From positions 124,001 through 188,000 of the forward strand of contig WLXD01000002.1 in assembly GCA_012103255.1 (NCBI GenBank): a DNA stretch of 64,000 nt, in the 5' to 3' direction. This DNA is from Acidobacteriota bacterium (GTDB taxonomy: Bacteria; Acidobacteriota; UBA890; WLXD01). Numbering within the stretch: the first letter of the stretch is position 1; every line of letters begins with the position of its first letter. Positions 33,979-43,403 of the stretch are shown piece after piece. The translations under genes and the position numbers were made by a program. The notes beneath the pieces are model-generated. The model was not told where the DNA came from. It searched no databases and saw only the letters and a program-made list of their open reading frames with translations.

Positions 33979-34716
33979 TCACTGCTGCCCGATGCCCAAC
34001 TGTTGCATCACCGCCTGCATGTCCGCCCAGGTCTTACCCTTGTCTTCCGGTGTGCGGAGAAGATACGCCGGGTGGTAGGTACAGATGACGGGGATGCCGT
34101 TCCACTCGTGCACCCGGCCGCGCATGCGACCGAGCGGTGCGTCTGTTGCAAGTATCGCCTGCATAGCAACGCGTCCAAGGACCACGATCATCTCCGGTGA
34201 TACCAGATCAACCTGCTGCATCAGGTACGGACGGCATGCCGCCAATTCGTCTTCTGCCGGATTGCGGTTGTGAGGCGGTCGGCACTTCACGGTGTTGGCG
34301 ATGTAGACATCCTCGCGGCGTAGTCCCATGGCTTCGATGATCTTGTTGAGCAGTCGGCCCGCCGCGCCGACGAAAGGTTCGCCCTGAATATCCTCGTCAC
34401 GACCCGGCCCCTCGCCGATGAACATCAGACGCGCATCCGGATTGCCAACGCCCCAGACTACGTTCGTGCGTTCCTCACAAAGACGACAGAGTTGGCAGTC
34501 GCGAGCCGCCGCTGCCAACGTCTCTAGTGTCAGAGATTCGCCCGATGGAGACTGGCCCCCAGCGGTTGGTGACGAAAAGGTCTGGAGATCAGAGTCATTC
34601 GTCGCCAGCTTCACCTCTTGCTTTGCCGGCTCGGAGCGGCGCACCCCCCAAACGCCCTCCGCCTCAAGGCGCCGCAGATGTTGAATCGCCTGGTCACGAG
34701 CTGCGGAGTCACTCAT
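33979..34716 (-). CDS. Family 4 (iron-sulfur) uracil-DNA glycosylase
   Basis: Excises uracil from DNA. The 245 residues have a roughly 70-residue variable N-terminus, then CQLCRLCEERTNVVWG, the active-site GEGPGRDEDIQGEPFVGAAG, NTVKCRPPHNRNPAEDELAA with CRPYL, and YHPAYLLR near the C-terminus. The four cysteines (CxxC plus KC...AC) fit the 4Fe-4S ligands of family 4 enzymes. ATG 34716 overlaps the coaBC end by 8 nt; codons up to 34773 are rejected. The N-terminal part also resembles phage SPO1 polymerase-related proteins. Confidence 0.9.
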   Translation of the reverse strand: MSDSAARDQAIQHLRRLEAEGVWGVRRSEPAKQEVKLATNDSDLQTFSSPTAGGQSPSGESLTLETLAAAARDCQLCRLCEERTNVVWGVGNPDARLMFIGEGPGRDEDIQGEPFVGAAGRLLNKIIEAMGLRREDVYIANTVKCRPPHNRNPAEDELAACRPYLMQQVDLVSPEMIVVLGRVAMQAILATDAPLGRMRGRVHEWNGIPVICTYHPAYLLRTPEDKGKTWADMQAVMQQLGIGQQ

Positions 34717-35959
34717 GGACACCCGCGCTCCGCGCTCGCAGAATCTCGGCCCAGATCTGGGTGGCGATAACATCCTTGGGGGCTCGGCCGAACTGAGCCA
34801 CCTGGCCCCGGGAATCGATAATCGCGACCGAGTTGTTCTCCCCGCCCATCGCGTCGGCAGGCCCGCCTATCGTGTTGGCCACGATCAGATCGCAACCTTT
34901 GTCGGCGAGTTTGCGCGCAGCCCGTTCCGCAACGTCGTCGCTCTCAGCCGCAAAGCCCACCAGATAGGGACGCGGATCGCGATCGGCGACGGTCCTGAGG
35001 ATGTCCACTGTGCGCTCGAGGCTCAGAACAAGACCGTCGTCATTGTCCTTCTTCAACTTCTCGCCCGATGGATTGACGGGAGCAAAGTCAGCTACCGCGG
35101 CACACATGATCGCAATGTCGGTCCTCATCACGTGTTCCTCGACCCGCTCGAACATCGCGGCCGCGCCCACCACATCAATCCGCTCGACACCCGCAGGTGT
35201 TGCCAACGAGACCGGTCCTGCCACGAGCTTTACTGAAGCGCCGCGATGGATGGCCTCCTGAGCGAGCGCGAAGCCCATCCGTCCACTTGAGCGATTGGTG
35301 AGACCGCGGGCTGGGTCTGCAGCCTCGTAGGTTGGTCCCGCGGTGATCAGGACGCGCTGGCCCGTCAGGTCGCGAGGCAACACGCCGAAGCGCAAAGCGC
35401 GTGTCGCAGCCTGAACAACTTCCCCTGGCTCGCTCATTCGCCCGGGGCCCTGCCGACCCGACGCAAGCGCGCCGGTATTGGGGCCCACGATTCCGACGCC
35501 GTCACCTAGCAGTCGGTCGAGATTCCTCTGCACGGCTGGATGACGATACATATCGTCCTCCATCGCCGGCGCGACGAGTGTGTCAGCTGCGTTGGCCAGG
35601 TACAGCGTGGAGGCAAAATCGTCGGCCACCCCGTGAGCCATCTTCGCCACGAAGTCAGCCGTGGCAGGCGCCACACAAAAGAGATCAGCCCACTCGGCCC
35701 ACCGAACGTGCGGAACGTCCTCTGGGTTGCCATCGTCGAAGAGGCTCGTGATGACGGGATTCCCAGAGAGCGCAGCGAAAGTTACCGGGCCCACGAACCG
35801 TGTGGCCGCGCGCGTCATGGCGACACGGACGTCGAGCCCATGGTCGCGCAAACGTCGCACGATCTCGCAGGCCTTGTAGGCCGCGATTCCACCAGTGACG
35901 GCAAGCACCACGTGCTTGCCCGCGAGGCTTTTCGAAGTAACCGCCGGGCCGGCGTTCAC
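34709..35959 (-). CDS. coaBC: Bifunctional phosphopantothenoylcysteine decarboxylase/synthetase
   Basis: Two steps of coenzyme A synthesis. N-terminal CoaC flavoprotein domain: VLAVTGGIAAYKACEIVRRL, CVAPATADFVAKMAHGVADD, APAMEDDMYRHPAVQRNLDR and the GPGRMSEP cysteine-loop region. C-terminal CoaB domain: LITAGPTYEAADPARGLTNR and SSGRMGFALAQEA, with the KK(D)N substrate segment KLKKDNDDG. In CoaC the usual PAMN is PAMED, a variant also known with Asp. Length 416. The start GTG 35959 shares GTGA with the rpoZ stop, directly after GAGGAAGA. Confidence 0.94.
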   Translation of the reverse strand: MNAGPAVTSKSLAGKHVVLAVTGGIAAYKACEIVRRLRDHGLDVRVAMTRAATRFVGPVTFAALSGNPVITSLFDDGNPEDVPHVRWAEWADLFCVAPATADFVAKMAHGVADDFASTLYLANAADTLVAPAMEDDMYRHPAVQRNLDRLLGDGVGIVGPNTGALASGRQGPGRMSEPGEVVQAATRALRFGVLPRDLTGQRVLITAGPTYEAADPARGLTNRSSGRMGFALAQEAIHRGASVKLVAGPVSLATPAGVERIDVVGAAAMFERVEEHVMRTDIAIMCAAVADFAPVNPSGEKLKKDNDDGLVLSLERTVDILRTVADRDPRPYLVGFAAESDDVAERAARKLADKGCDLIVANTIGGPADAMGGENNSVAIIDSRGQVAQFGRAPKDVIATQIWAEILRARSAGVHE

Positions 35960-36174
35960 TCTTCCTCGTCGGCTCCGTCGGTGGAGGCCATCACCAGGTC
36001 GCTGGATTCGTCGCCGATTTTCCACGGAACGAGACCAGCCTCGACTTCGTCGATCGCGAGCGTGCTGTACTTCCGCGCGTCGGATTCGATCTTCGGTCGG
36101 GCGCCGCGCATCAACTGGAGGCAGCGCTGCGCGGCAACTTCCACAAACAAATACTCGCTCTGGGGCTTACTCAT
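35956..36174 (-). CDS. rpoZ: RNA polymerase omega subunit
   Basis: Helps fold and stabilise the beta' subunit. The 72 residues show YLFVEVAAQRCLQLMRGARP and YSTLAIDEVEAGLVPW, the short omega core, with an acidic tail ending ADEEE. ATG 36174 has GGAGA six nt upstream; ATG 36186 (76 residues) is an alternative. It lies between gmk and coaBC, as in many Gram-negatives. Confidence 0.88.
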   Translation of the reverse strand: MSKPQSEYLFVEVAAQRCLQLMRGARPKIESDARKYSTLAIDEVEAGLVPWKIGDESSDLVMASTDGADEEE

Positions 36175-36201
36175 CGAACTCTCCATGTCGTTGCGACTCG
36201 C

Positions 36202-36840
36202 TTAGGCGTCAGCCGAGGCGGCGCGAAAATCAGCAAGTAATTGTTCCGCATCCGCTTGCCGGCGGCGTTGTCGACAGCGCTCTGCGTTGACGATCGCCAC
36301 GAGTTCCTGAACGGCAAGCTCAAAGTCATCGTTGATGATCACGTAATCGTAGCTCACATACTCGGCGATTTCGTGCTCCGCGACGCGAAGTCTCTCCGCC
36401 CGCCCCTCCCCGCCACCGAGACCATCGCGACCGTCGAGTCGCTCGATCAGTGCTTTGCGCGACGGAGGCAAGACAAAGATAGTCACCGCATCGGGCAACA
36501 TTCGGCGTACCGCGGCAGCACCCTGAACGTCGATCACCATGAGCGCATCGTTCCCGCCCAGCTGGATGCGCTCGATCTCCGCCCGCGGTGTCCCATAGAG
36601 GTGGCAATGGACGGTTGCCCATTCGAGAAACCCGTCGGCAGCCACGGTGGCTTCGAACGCAGGCCGGTCCACGAAGAAGTAGTCCACCCCATCGGTTTCG
36701 TGAGACCGCGGCGTGCGCGTGGTGTGCGAGATCGTACGAGTGATGTTCGACACACCCGCAAGCAACCGGTCCGCGAGACTCGTCTTGCCCGCCCCTGATG
36801 GAGCCGACACGACGAAACTTGCCGGAATGGCGTCATTCAA
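36202..36840 (-). CDS. gmk: Guanylate kinase
   Basis: Converts GMP to GDP. The 212 residues start with the P-loop FVVSAPSGAGKTSLADRLL, followed by SHTTRTPRSHETDGVDYFFV (GMP binding), FLEWATVHCHLYGTP and MVIDVQGAAAVRRMLPDA. Length is typical. It overlaps the yicC end by 8 nt, in the yicC-gmk-rpoZ order known across Gram-negatives. Confidence 0.96.
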   Translation of the reverse strand: MNDAIPASFVVSAPSGAGKTSLADRLLAGVSNITRTISHTTRTPRSHETDGVDYFFVDRPAFEATVAADGFLEWATVHCHLYGTPRAEIERIQLGGNDALMVIDVQGAAAVRRMLPDAVTIFVLPPSRKALIERLDGRDGLGGGEGRAERLRVAEHEIAEYVSYDYVIINDDFELAVQELVAIVNAERCRQRRRQADAEQLLADFRAASADA

Positions 36841-37708
36841 CGTTCTGCACCTGCTCGCGCATGCGTTCCAGTTCGGCCTTCAGCCCGACGATTGCGTCGG
36901 TGACTCCCAGATCTTTCGTCTTGGAACCGATCGTGTTGAGCTCGCGATGAATTTCCTGCACCACGAATTCCAACGTCCGGCCTACTGCCTCGTCGGAGGT
37001 CAAGAGCGTCTCGGTCTTGTCGAGATGCGAGCGCAGGCGGACGATCTCCTCGGTTACATCGGCCCGCTCGGCGAGATGTGCAGCCTCTTGCACGATCCGA
37101 TCTTCATCAGGAGTTGCGGACGTCTCGTCGAGCAATTCGCTGATCCGCTGACGCAACTGCTCGCGGATTCGCGTGGGTACCTGGTCTGCAACGGTGGCGA
37201 TCCCCTCTATATCCGACCGCATTCCGGCAAGGCGGCCGAGCATGTCGTCGGCAAGATCCTGGCCCTCTCGATTGCGCATTTCGTCAAAAGCCAGGAGCGC
37301 AGCTTCCACGCCTTCACTCAGGAGCGCGTCAGCAGCATCGTCCTGGTCGTCCGGCGTCTCGGCCCCGAGAACACCCGGCAACTGCACCAAGTCCGCCGCG
37401 CTGGGCTTGGCGAGTCCGTGTTCCTCAGAAATCGAGGCGAGCTCCTTGGCCCAGGCGGCGGCGATCTCACGGTCGAGATGCACACCTGAAGCACTCGTCC
37501 CGCTGACAGAAATGGTGACGTCCACCTTGCCGCGCTGCACGCGGTCCTGGACCAGCTTCCGGACGCGCTCTTCGAACCCGGCCAGTTCGGCTGGCGTGCG
37601 CACGGACACCCGACAGAACCGATGGTTCACGCTTCGTATCTCGACAGTGACGCGCAGCGCGTCTCCGATGGCCTCCGCACGGCCGTGCCCGCTCATTGAT
37701 TTGATCAT
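36833..37708 (-). CDS. yicC: YicC-family endoribonuclease
   Basis: The YicC family contains endoribonucleases acting on small RNAs in E. coli. The 291 residues have the N-terminal motif IKSMSGHGRAEAIGDALRVT, VEIRSVNHRFCRVSVRTPAE, and the C-terminal DUF1732 domain (EFVVQEIHRELNTIGSKTKD, DAIVGLKAELERMREQVQNV). Length is typical. It sits before gmk, overlapping by 8 nt. Confidence 0.93.
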   Translation of the reverse strand: MIKSMSGHGRAEAIGDALRVTVEIRSVNHRFCRVSVRTPAELAGFEERVRKLVQDRVQRGKVDVTISVSGTSASGVHLDREIAAAWAKELASISEEHGLAKPSAADLVQLPGVLGAETPDDQDDAADALLSEGVEAALLAFDEMRNREGQDLADDMLGRLAGMRSDIEGIATVADQVPTRIREQLRQRISELLDETSATPDEDRIVQEAAHLAERADVTEEIVRLRSHLDKTETLLTSDEAVGRTLEFVVQEIHRELNTIGSKTKDLGVTDAIVGLKAELERMREQVQNVE

Positions 37709-37715
37709 GGGCGCG

Positions 37716-38378
37716 TCATGTTAGCAGTATCGCCCGGGCCCGTTCTGAGGCCTCGTTGATACGCTCTTCCAGGGTGCGATCCACTTCCGGAAGCTCTCCA
37801 CTCGGCGTGTCTTTTGGCACCCAGACGTGCCTGCCGTAGACGAATACACCCCGCGCAAACGGCTGCGGAATTAGCATCTTGTCCCAGCTACCAGCGCGCC
37901 AGGCGCGCGTGCAGCCGAACGCGACCGGGAGCAAGGCCGCGCCCGTCGCTCGCGCCACCCACCCTGCGCCCGGTTGCACCACCTTCGCGGGGCCACGAGG
38001 CCCATCAACTGTGATCCCAAGATCACTGCCGCGACGTCCTGCCGAGATCAAACCTCGCGCGGCGTTCGCGCCGCCGCGTGACGACGATCCGCGCACCGGT
38101 TCAACGCCAAGTCGGCGGAACAGTTCCGCGGTGTATTCACCGTCGTCCGACTGCGAAATTGGCACCACCGTTGGCGGCCTGAACTGGACCCACGGCATCA
38201 TCGCGAGCTGCTCGTGCCAGAAGCAATAGATCACCGGTCTGCCGTTGTCCGGCAGCGCCGACGAGTCACCCTCACGACGCAGCCGCATGGTCCGTCGAAC
38301 GAACTTCAGATACGCGGCCCCAACGCGTGGAACCAACGCAGATGCCAGGCGACGCCCGACACTCTTGTCAGTCGACAC
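37716..38378 (-). CDS. DUF374 lysophospholipid acyltransferase-like protein
   Basis: A 220-residue member of the DUF374 group in the LPLAT acyltransferase superfamily. It shows VIYCFWHEQLAMMPW (family H box), SQSDDGEYTAELFRRLGVEP, RGSSSRGGANAARGLI and ITVDGPRGPAKVVQPGAGWV. DUF374 genes commonly lie with lipid A genes and are thought to acylate the lipid A precursor or a related lipid; the substrate is not proven. Here it sits directly after msbA and lpxB, three nt from msbA. Confidence 0.85.
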   Translation of the reverse strand: MSTDKSVGRRLASALVPRVGAAYLKFVRRTMRLRREGDSSALPDNGRPVIYCFWHEQLAMMPWVQFRPPTVVPISQSDDGEYTAELFRRLGVEPVRGSSSRGGANAARGLISAGRRGSDLGITVDGPRGPAKVVQPGAGWVARATGAALLPVAFGCTRAWRAGSWDKMLIPQPFARGVFVYGRHVWVPKDTPSGELPEVDRTLEERINEASERARAILLT

Positions 38379-38381
38379 GGA

Positions 38382-40187
38382 TCAATTTCCTAGCGAGAAA
38401 CCCGCATCGGCGGAGGCGGCGAAGTGCATCGCGTAGAGCCGCTGATAGGGCCCCATCCGGGCAAGCAGTTGATCGTGCGTTCCCTGTTCGACGACCGCAC
38501 CTCCATCGATTACGACGATCAGATCCGCGTTCTGAATCGTCGACAGGCGGTGCGCGATGATCAACGTGGTGCGGCCTTCCATCAAGTTCACGAGGGCACT
38601 CTGGACCTGACGGTCGGAGCGCACATCGAGGTTGCTGGTGGCCTCGTCGAGAATCAGGATCGGAGCGTTCTTCAACAGTGCACGCGCGATCGCAATCCGC
38701 TGGCGCTGCCCGCCGGAAAGGCGTAGGCCACGCTCGCCGAGCACCGTGTCGTAGCCGTCCGGCAATGCCTCGATGAAGTCGTGCGCGAACGCAGCCTCTG
38801 CCGCCGTTCGAACAGCCGCATCCGTGACGCCGGGCTGACAGTAGGCAATGTTGGCGCGCACCGAATCGTTAAACAGAATCGTCTCCTGGGTCACCACCGA
38901 GATCTGACTCCGAAGATCGACGAGCCGGATGTCCTGCAGGTCGACGCCGTCGACACAGACGCGCCCGGATGTCGGCGTATGGAAGCGCGGAATGAGGTTG
39001 GCCAGCGTGGTCTTGCCGGCGCCCGATTCGCCAACGAGAGCGACTGCCGAGCCCGCCGGCACGGAAAGATCCACACTGTGCAGTACGTCGCGCGTCGGGC
39101 CGCCATCGTCATAACTGAACCCAACATTCTCGAACTTGATCCCTTGGACAAGCGGAGGCATCGGTTCGGTGCCGGGAGGCGCGATCAAGGACGTTTCCTG
39201 GGCATCCCAGTCCTCCGACCCGAGCAGGGGCTCGATCGGAGCGTCGAGGATCTCAAACAGGCGATCGGCAGCCGCTGCCGCGGCCTGCACCCTCACGTTC
39301 GCCGTGCTCAGTCGCCGGATCGGCGCATAAGTACCAAAGGCCGCAAGGAGGAATGACCCAAACTGCCCGAGGGTGAGCCCCCCTTGACTGATCCTCCACG
39401 ACCCGTACAACAACACGCCGGCACCGGCGCAGGCCCCGATGAACTCCATCAATGGTGAACCGAGCGCCGCCAATCGCTCCGCGTGGAGTGAATGACGGTA
39501 AAGACGCTCCGAGGAGCGCCTGAATTTCTCGGTCTCGGCGTGCTCCATACCAAACGCCTTGACCACGCGAATTCCCTGGAGCGTCTCCTGCAAGAGCGCC
39601 GACAGGTCACCGAGTCCACGCTGAGCCTCGCGGCTCGCTCGGCGCAGTCTCTTTCCGAGTCGATCGATGACAAAGACCAGTAGCGGAGCCGCGGCGAGGA
39701 CTACGAGCGCGAGCAGCCAGTCACGCCAAAACATGAGTCCCAGCAGCGCCACAAGAGTAAGTGTCTCGCGAAGCAAGTCAACGAATACCCTTGTGAGGGC
39801 TTCCTGAATGGCCAGCACGTCGCTGGTCACGCGCGACATCAGCCCACCGATCGAGCGCGAATTGTGAAATCCCAACGGCAGGAACTGCAGGTGGCGGTAG
39901 ACCTCCACACGCAGATCGCGAACCACGGCGAAACCCACGCTGCCCATGAGATAACTCGACAGATAGCGAGCGATTCCGAGCGAGAGGTACAGCAGGACGA
40001 GCACGCCGGCGAGCATGCGAACGAACGCCAGATCAGCGTCCTGAACAAGGGTCCGATCGAGCAAAGGCTCGAACAGCCAAAACACTGCGAAAGTCGCCGC
40101 GGCGACCCCTCCCATCGCGACAACGGCTCCAGCCATCCGCGTAGAGTGCGGTTTCACGAATCGCGCCAGCCGCTTGAGATTGCTCAT
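38382..40187 (-). CDS. msbA: Lipid A/lipid exporter ABC protein, MsbA-like
   Basis: Flips lipid A core from inner to outer leaflet. The 601-residue half-transporter has six N-terminal helices (about 1-320) and a C-terminal ATPase with Walker A (VALVGESGAGKTTLANLIPR), signature (RLSGGQRQRIAIARALLKNA) and Walker B (PILILDEATSNLDVR). ATG 40187 overlaps the lpxB stop by 4 nt; the longer frame lies inside lpxB. Next to lpxB and DUF374, a lipid A role is the best reading, though multidrug exporters share this fold. Confidence 0.9.
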   Translation of the reverse strand: MSNLKRLARFVKPHSTRMAGAVVAMGGVAAATFAVFWLFEPLLDRTLVQDADLAFVRMLAGVLVLLYLSLGIARYLSSYLMGSVGFAVVRDLRVEVYRHLQFLPLGFHNSRSIGGLMSRVTSDVLAIQEALTRVFVDLLRETLTLVALLGLMFWRDWLLALVVLAAAPLLVFVIDRLGKRLRRASREAQRGLGDLSALLQETLQGIRVVKAFGMEHAETEKFRRSSERLYRHSLHAERLAALGSPLMEFIGACAGAGVLLYGSWRISQGGLTLGQFGSFLLAAFGTYAPIRRLSTANVRVQAAAAAADRLFEILDAPIEPLLGSEDWDAQETSLIAPPGTEPMPPLVQGIKFENVGFSYDDGGPTRDVLHSVDLSVPAGSAVALVGESGAGKTTLANLIPRFHTPTSGRVCVDGVDLQDIRLVDLRSQISVVTQETILFNDSVRANIAYCQPGVTDAAVRTAAEAAFAHDFIEALPDGYDTVLGERGLRLSGGQRQRIAIARALLKNAPILILDEATSNLDVRSDRQVQSALVNLMEGRTTLIIAHRLSTIQNADLIVVIDGGAVVEQGTHDQLLARMGPYQRLYAMHFAASADAGFSLGN

Positions 40188-41374
40188 CCGTGATTGTCCG
40201 TGGCCATCGCGGGCTCGATCTGTTCGATAACTGCTTGAGCGGCCCGGCGGGACGCACCCGGTTCGCCCAGGCGCGAACGAACTTCCTTCAAGAACTCGAC
40301 ACACTCCGAGCGCGCGGGGCCCCCTTCCGAGAGAGTCTTCAGATGAGCCGCGATCGTCTCCGGGGTGACGTCGTTCTGCAGGAGCTCAGGTACTCCTCGT
40401 CGCCCCGCCACGACATTGGCCAGGGCGATATCTGAGATGCGCACCAGTGACTTTCCGAGATTGTAGGTGAGCCAGGATGTCCTGTAAACGACCACCTCGG
40501 GGACTCCGGCCAGTGCCGTTTCCAGCGTCGCCGTGCCGGAGCACACCGCGGCGACGTGCAGATGCCCCAGAAGGTCCTGATAGCTCTCCTCCACTACGTG
40601 AACGTGTGCGCGGGCCGAAGGACTCAGGCCAGCCAGAGGCACATCAAACGTGTCGCGCTCCACAGCAGCTGCCCGCGGAATGACGACCTCGTATCCACCT
40701 TCGGCCAGCATGAGCTCCGCAGCACCAAGCATCGGCGGGAGCAGCCGCTCCACCTCGCGCTGTCGACTGCCCGGCAACAGGCCCAGCCAGCGGGCATCGG
40801 GATCCAGTCCGTGGCGCGCGGCAAACTCGGCGCGTGGCACCGCCGCGTGCGTCTCGTCCAATAGTGGGTGTCCGACGAAATCGACCGGCACGCCGGCGGC
40901 GGAATACAACTCCTCCTCGAAGGGAAGAATGACGAGCATGCGATCGACGAGACGCGCCAGCTTGTTAACCCGGCCAGATCGCCAGGCCCAAACCTGTGGG
41001 CTGATGAAGTACGTGATCGGCACATCTGGGCAGCGTCGCCGCAGCCGCCGTGCCAGCACCATGTTGAAGTCTGGATAGTCGACCAGCACCACCCCAACGA
41101 TCGGGCGTGACTCAACGGCCGCCAGGATGCGGTTCATCGCACGCCGAATCTCACCCAGGTGAGACAGAACTTCCGTGATCCCGACCACAGCGATGCCACG
41201 ATAGTGCTGCAGCAGCTCGACACCCGAGGCGTCCATCCGATCGCCACCAACTCCCACCACCTGCAATGACGGGTCGAGAAGTCTAAGTTGGTCGACCAGT
41301 GCCGCGCCGTGCGCGTCGCCGGAAGCCTCCCCCGCGACGATCAGGAGCTCACGTGGAGGTGCGCTAGACGTCAC
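40184..41374 (-). CDS. lpxB: Lipid-A-disaccharide synthase
   Basis: Joins UDP-diacylglucosamine and lipid X. The 396 residues contain ELLIVAGEASGDAHGAALVD at the start, VVGVGGDRMDASGVELLQHY, VVGITEVLSHLGEIRRA, YFISPQVWAWRSGRVNKLAR and the C-terminal CSGTATLETALAGVPEVVVY. These are standard LpxB marks and show the cell makes lipid A. It overlaps the upstream methyltransferase gene by 11 nt and msbA by 4 nt. Confidence 0.96.
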   Translation of the reverse strand: MTSSAPPRELLIVAGEASGDAHGAALVDQLRLLDPSLQVVGVGGDRMDASGVELLQHYRGIAVVGITEVLSHLGEIRRAMNRILAAVESRPIVGVVLVDYPDFNMVLARRLRRRCPDVPITYFISPQVWAWRSGRVNKLARLVDRMLVILPFEEELYSAAGVPVDFVGHPLLDETHAAVPRAEFAARHGLDPDARWLGLLPGSRQREVERLLPPMLGAAELMLAEGGYEVVIPRAAAVERDTFDVPLAGLSPSARAHVHVVEESYQDLLGHLHVAAVCSGTATLETALAGVPEVVVYRTSWLTYNLGKSLVRISDIALANVVAGRRGVPELLQNDVTPETIAAHLKTLSEGGPARSECVEFLKEVRSRLGEPGASRRAAQAVIEQIEPAMATDNHG

Positions 41375-43223
41375 GCGCGCCTACGCTGCCCGTCAGTGCG
41401 GGTAGGCCCATGGCCTCCAGCGCCTCGATTGCGCGGGTGCGCTGTCGGTAGGGCGCCATCACGTGAGTGCCGGCTGCCACTCCGGGAAGCGAGCCGAGTA
41501 GTTCCGCGGCGATCCGAAGTCCTTCGGTGGCGGGCGATGTCGCCACGCGCATGCGCTCTCGCACCTGGTCGGGAATCCGGATACCTGGAATCTCGTTGTG
41601 CAGGTAGTCGGCGTGCTCCGCGGATCGCAGTGGGAGAACACCCACCACGACCGGAAGCAGGCCACGCAAACGATCGGTGAAGTCGGCCACTTGCTCGAGT
41701 GCAAACTGCGGTGGCGTCATCGCCGCCACCGCGCCCGACGCTGCGGCCCGCTGAAGACGTTCGATTTCTACGTCCACCGGAGCCCCGGGATCTCCGGCCA
41801 CGATGGCGACGAAGCTCGTGGGATCCCCGATCGAATTCTCCGCCAGATCCTGCCCCCGATTCATAGCATCCAGAATTCTGACCAGGCCGTCCGTGCCTAC
41901 ATCCGACAGAGTCCGCGTGGTCGGATAGTCACCCAGGTTCGCCGGATCGCTGGGAGCCGCGAAGACGTTACGGATACCCAACACGTGGGCAGCGAGCAGG
42001 TCGGACTGAATACCCAGCATGTTCTTGTCGCGCGTATGGAACGGCAGCACGCATTCAACGTCGAGCTCGTCCTGAAGTCTGTGCGCCATTACCAGCGGAT
42101 GAACGACCAGCCGTGAGCTGAGCGCGTCGGAGAGCATGAAAGTATCGACACCCAGGTTCAGAATGCTGCGCGCGTAATCGACAACGTCGCCGAGCTCGTG
42201 GTCACGCGGCAATTCCAGGTCAACCGCGACAACGAAATCGCTGTCGAGACGACCTGCTACGCGCGACCGCTGCGACACAGGGGTGGGCTCATGGATTTCC
42301 GCATCGGCCCGCACAACCCGGGCCTGCTGTCGAGCTGCTGGCGTCGCCGCGTCGCGTAGAGCCTCAGCCATCGCGGCGATGTGCGCGGGTGTCGAGCCAC
42401 AGCATCCACCCACGATCGTCGCGCCAGCCTCCGCAATCTGGCGTGCATATCGCGCCATGTATTGCGGTTCGGCGTGATAGCGCACTGTGCCGTCTACCAG
42501 TCTGGGAAGGCCAGCTGTTGGCATCGCGGACAAGGGCAAGTCGGCGTGCTCTGCCATGCGCTCGATGATGTCGACCATGCGCTGCGGCCCGACTGTGCAG
42601 TTGGCACCGACAGCGGTTGCCCCTGCTGCCTTGGCGCGCGCGACAACTTCATGAGGCAACTCACCCATGAGAGTGGTGCCGTCTTCCGTGAACGTCTTGT
42701 GCACCACGATCGGCAAGTCACACCCGAGACGTACGCCCTCGAGTGCGGCCTCGAACTCCTCGAGATCGGAAATCGTCTCCACGAAGATGCAATCCACTCC
42801 GCCTTCGGCAAGGGTCTCTGCCTGCTCCCGGAAGACCTCGACAGCAGCGGCACGCTCGACCGGCCCTAGTGGCTTCAATGCCGCGCCAATCGGACCGATC
42901 GACCCCGCAACGTAGCAACGCCCAGCGCTCGCTTGCCGCGCGAGCCTGGCCGACGCGATGTTGATGCGCCGAAGGTCGGCCGCGAGACCTAGAGAATCCA
43001 GCTGCAGTCGGTTGGCGCCGTAGGAATTCGTCGTAAGGATTTCCGCGCCGGCGTCGGCATATTCGCAATGTACGCGCTCGATTACCTGCGGCGCGGAAAC
43101 ACACATCTCCGCGAAGGCACGATCCAGTGACGCTCCCTGCTCATGCAGGTAGGTACCAATAGCGCCGTCAGCGAGGATCAATCCTTCGCCGAGTCGCTCG
43201 CTGAAAGAAGGTGTTCTGCGCAT
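41364..43223 (-). CDS. Homocysteine S-methyltransferase fused to methylenetetrahydrofolate reductase
   Basis: A 619-residue two-domain protein of the YitJ type. The first 300 residues form a zinc-dependent homocysteine methyltransferase: LADGAIGTYLHEQG, TNSYGANRLQL, the zinc cysteines in VGANCTVG and IVGGCCGSTPAHI. The rest is a MetF-like TIM barrel using FAD (VVAVDLELPRDHELGD, CVLPFHTRDKNMLGIQSDLL). It likely makes methyl-THF and passes the methyl to homocysteine, or uses another donor. It starts the minus operon ahead of lpxB; link with lipid A is probably only positional. ATG 43223 lacks a clear Shine-Dalgarno. Confidence 0.9.
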   Translation of the reverse strand: MRRTPSFSERLGEGLILADGAIGTYLHEQGASLDRAFAEMCVSAPQVIERVHCEYADAGAEILTTNSYGANRLQLDSLGLAADLRRINIASARLARQASAGRCYVAGSIGPIGAALKPLGPVERAAAVEVFREQAETLAEGGVDCIFVETISDLEEFEAALEGVRLGCDLPIVVHKTFTEDGTTLMGELPHEVVARAKAAGATAVGANCTVGPQRMVDIIERMAEHADLPLSAMPTAGLPRLVDGTVRYHAEPQYMARYARQIAEAGATIVGGCCGSTPAHIAAMAEALRDAATPAARQQARVVRADAEIHEPTPVSQRSRVAGRLDSDFVVAVDLELPRDHELGDVVDYARSILNLGVDTFMLSDALSSRLVVHPLVMAHRLQDELDVECVLPFHTRDKNMLGIQSDLLAAHVLGIRNVFAAPSDPANLGDYPTTRTLSDVGTDGLVRILDAMNRGQDLAENSIGDPTSFVAIVAGDPGAPVDVEIERLQRAAASGAVAAMTPPQFALEQVADFTDRLRGLLPVVVGVLPLRSAEHADYLHNEIPGIRIPDQVRERMRVATSPATEGLRIAAELLGSLPGVAAGTHVMAPYRQRTRAIEALEAMGLPALTGSVGARDV

Positions 43224-43250
43224 GCGGATAGCAACCTGGCTACCGGATTG

Positions 43251-43271
43251 GGAGGTTCGCGCCGTGCCTCC
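43251..43271. promoter_or_regulatory. Inverted repeat in the divergent gap 43224-43403
   Basis: GGAGG, 11 nt, CCTCC lies 28 nt before the methyltransferase start. It might form a small leader hairpin or be an operator. Elsewhere in this 180-nt gap the plus strand has TGCTACCAT (extended -10-like) about 60 nt before the first glycosyltransferase, without a good -35. No riboswitch fold was recognised. Confidence 0.2.
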
Positions 43272-43403
43272 GTAGAGTACCCGATCCCCTTCCGTCAGGG
43301 TTGCTTAGGCGGGTTTGTTAGCCCCGGCGGGAGCGCCTACCGTGCTACCATCGGCCCATCGCCGAGCCAGCCTCCGGCACGGCTCCCTAGATGCACCCAG
43401 CGG

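Noticed and set aside
43143-43403. N-terminal extension of the first glycosyltransferase
   Set aside because: It overlaps the divergent methyltransferase gene and lacks similarity; the first beta strand begins at ATG 43404.
43224-43403. Possible SAM or SAH riboswitch before the methionine synthesis gene
   Set aside because: Only a weak GGAGG/CCTCC inverted repeat is seen; no known aptamer core could be matched.
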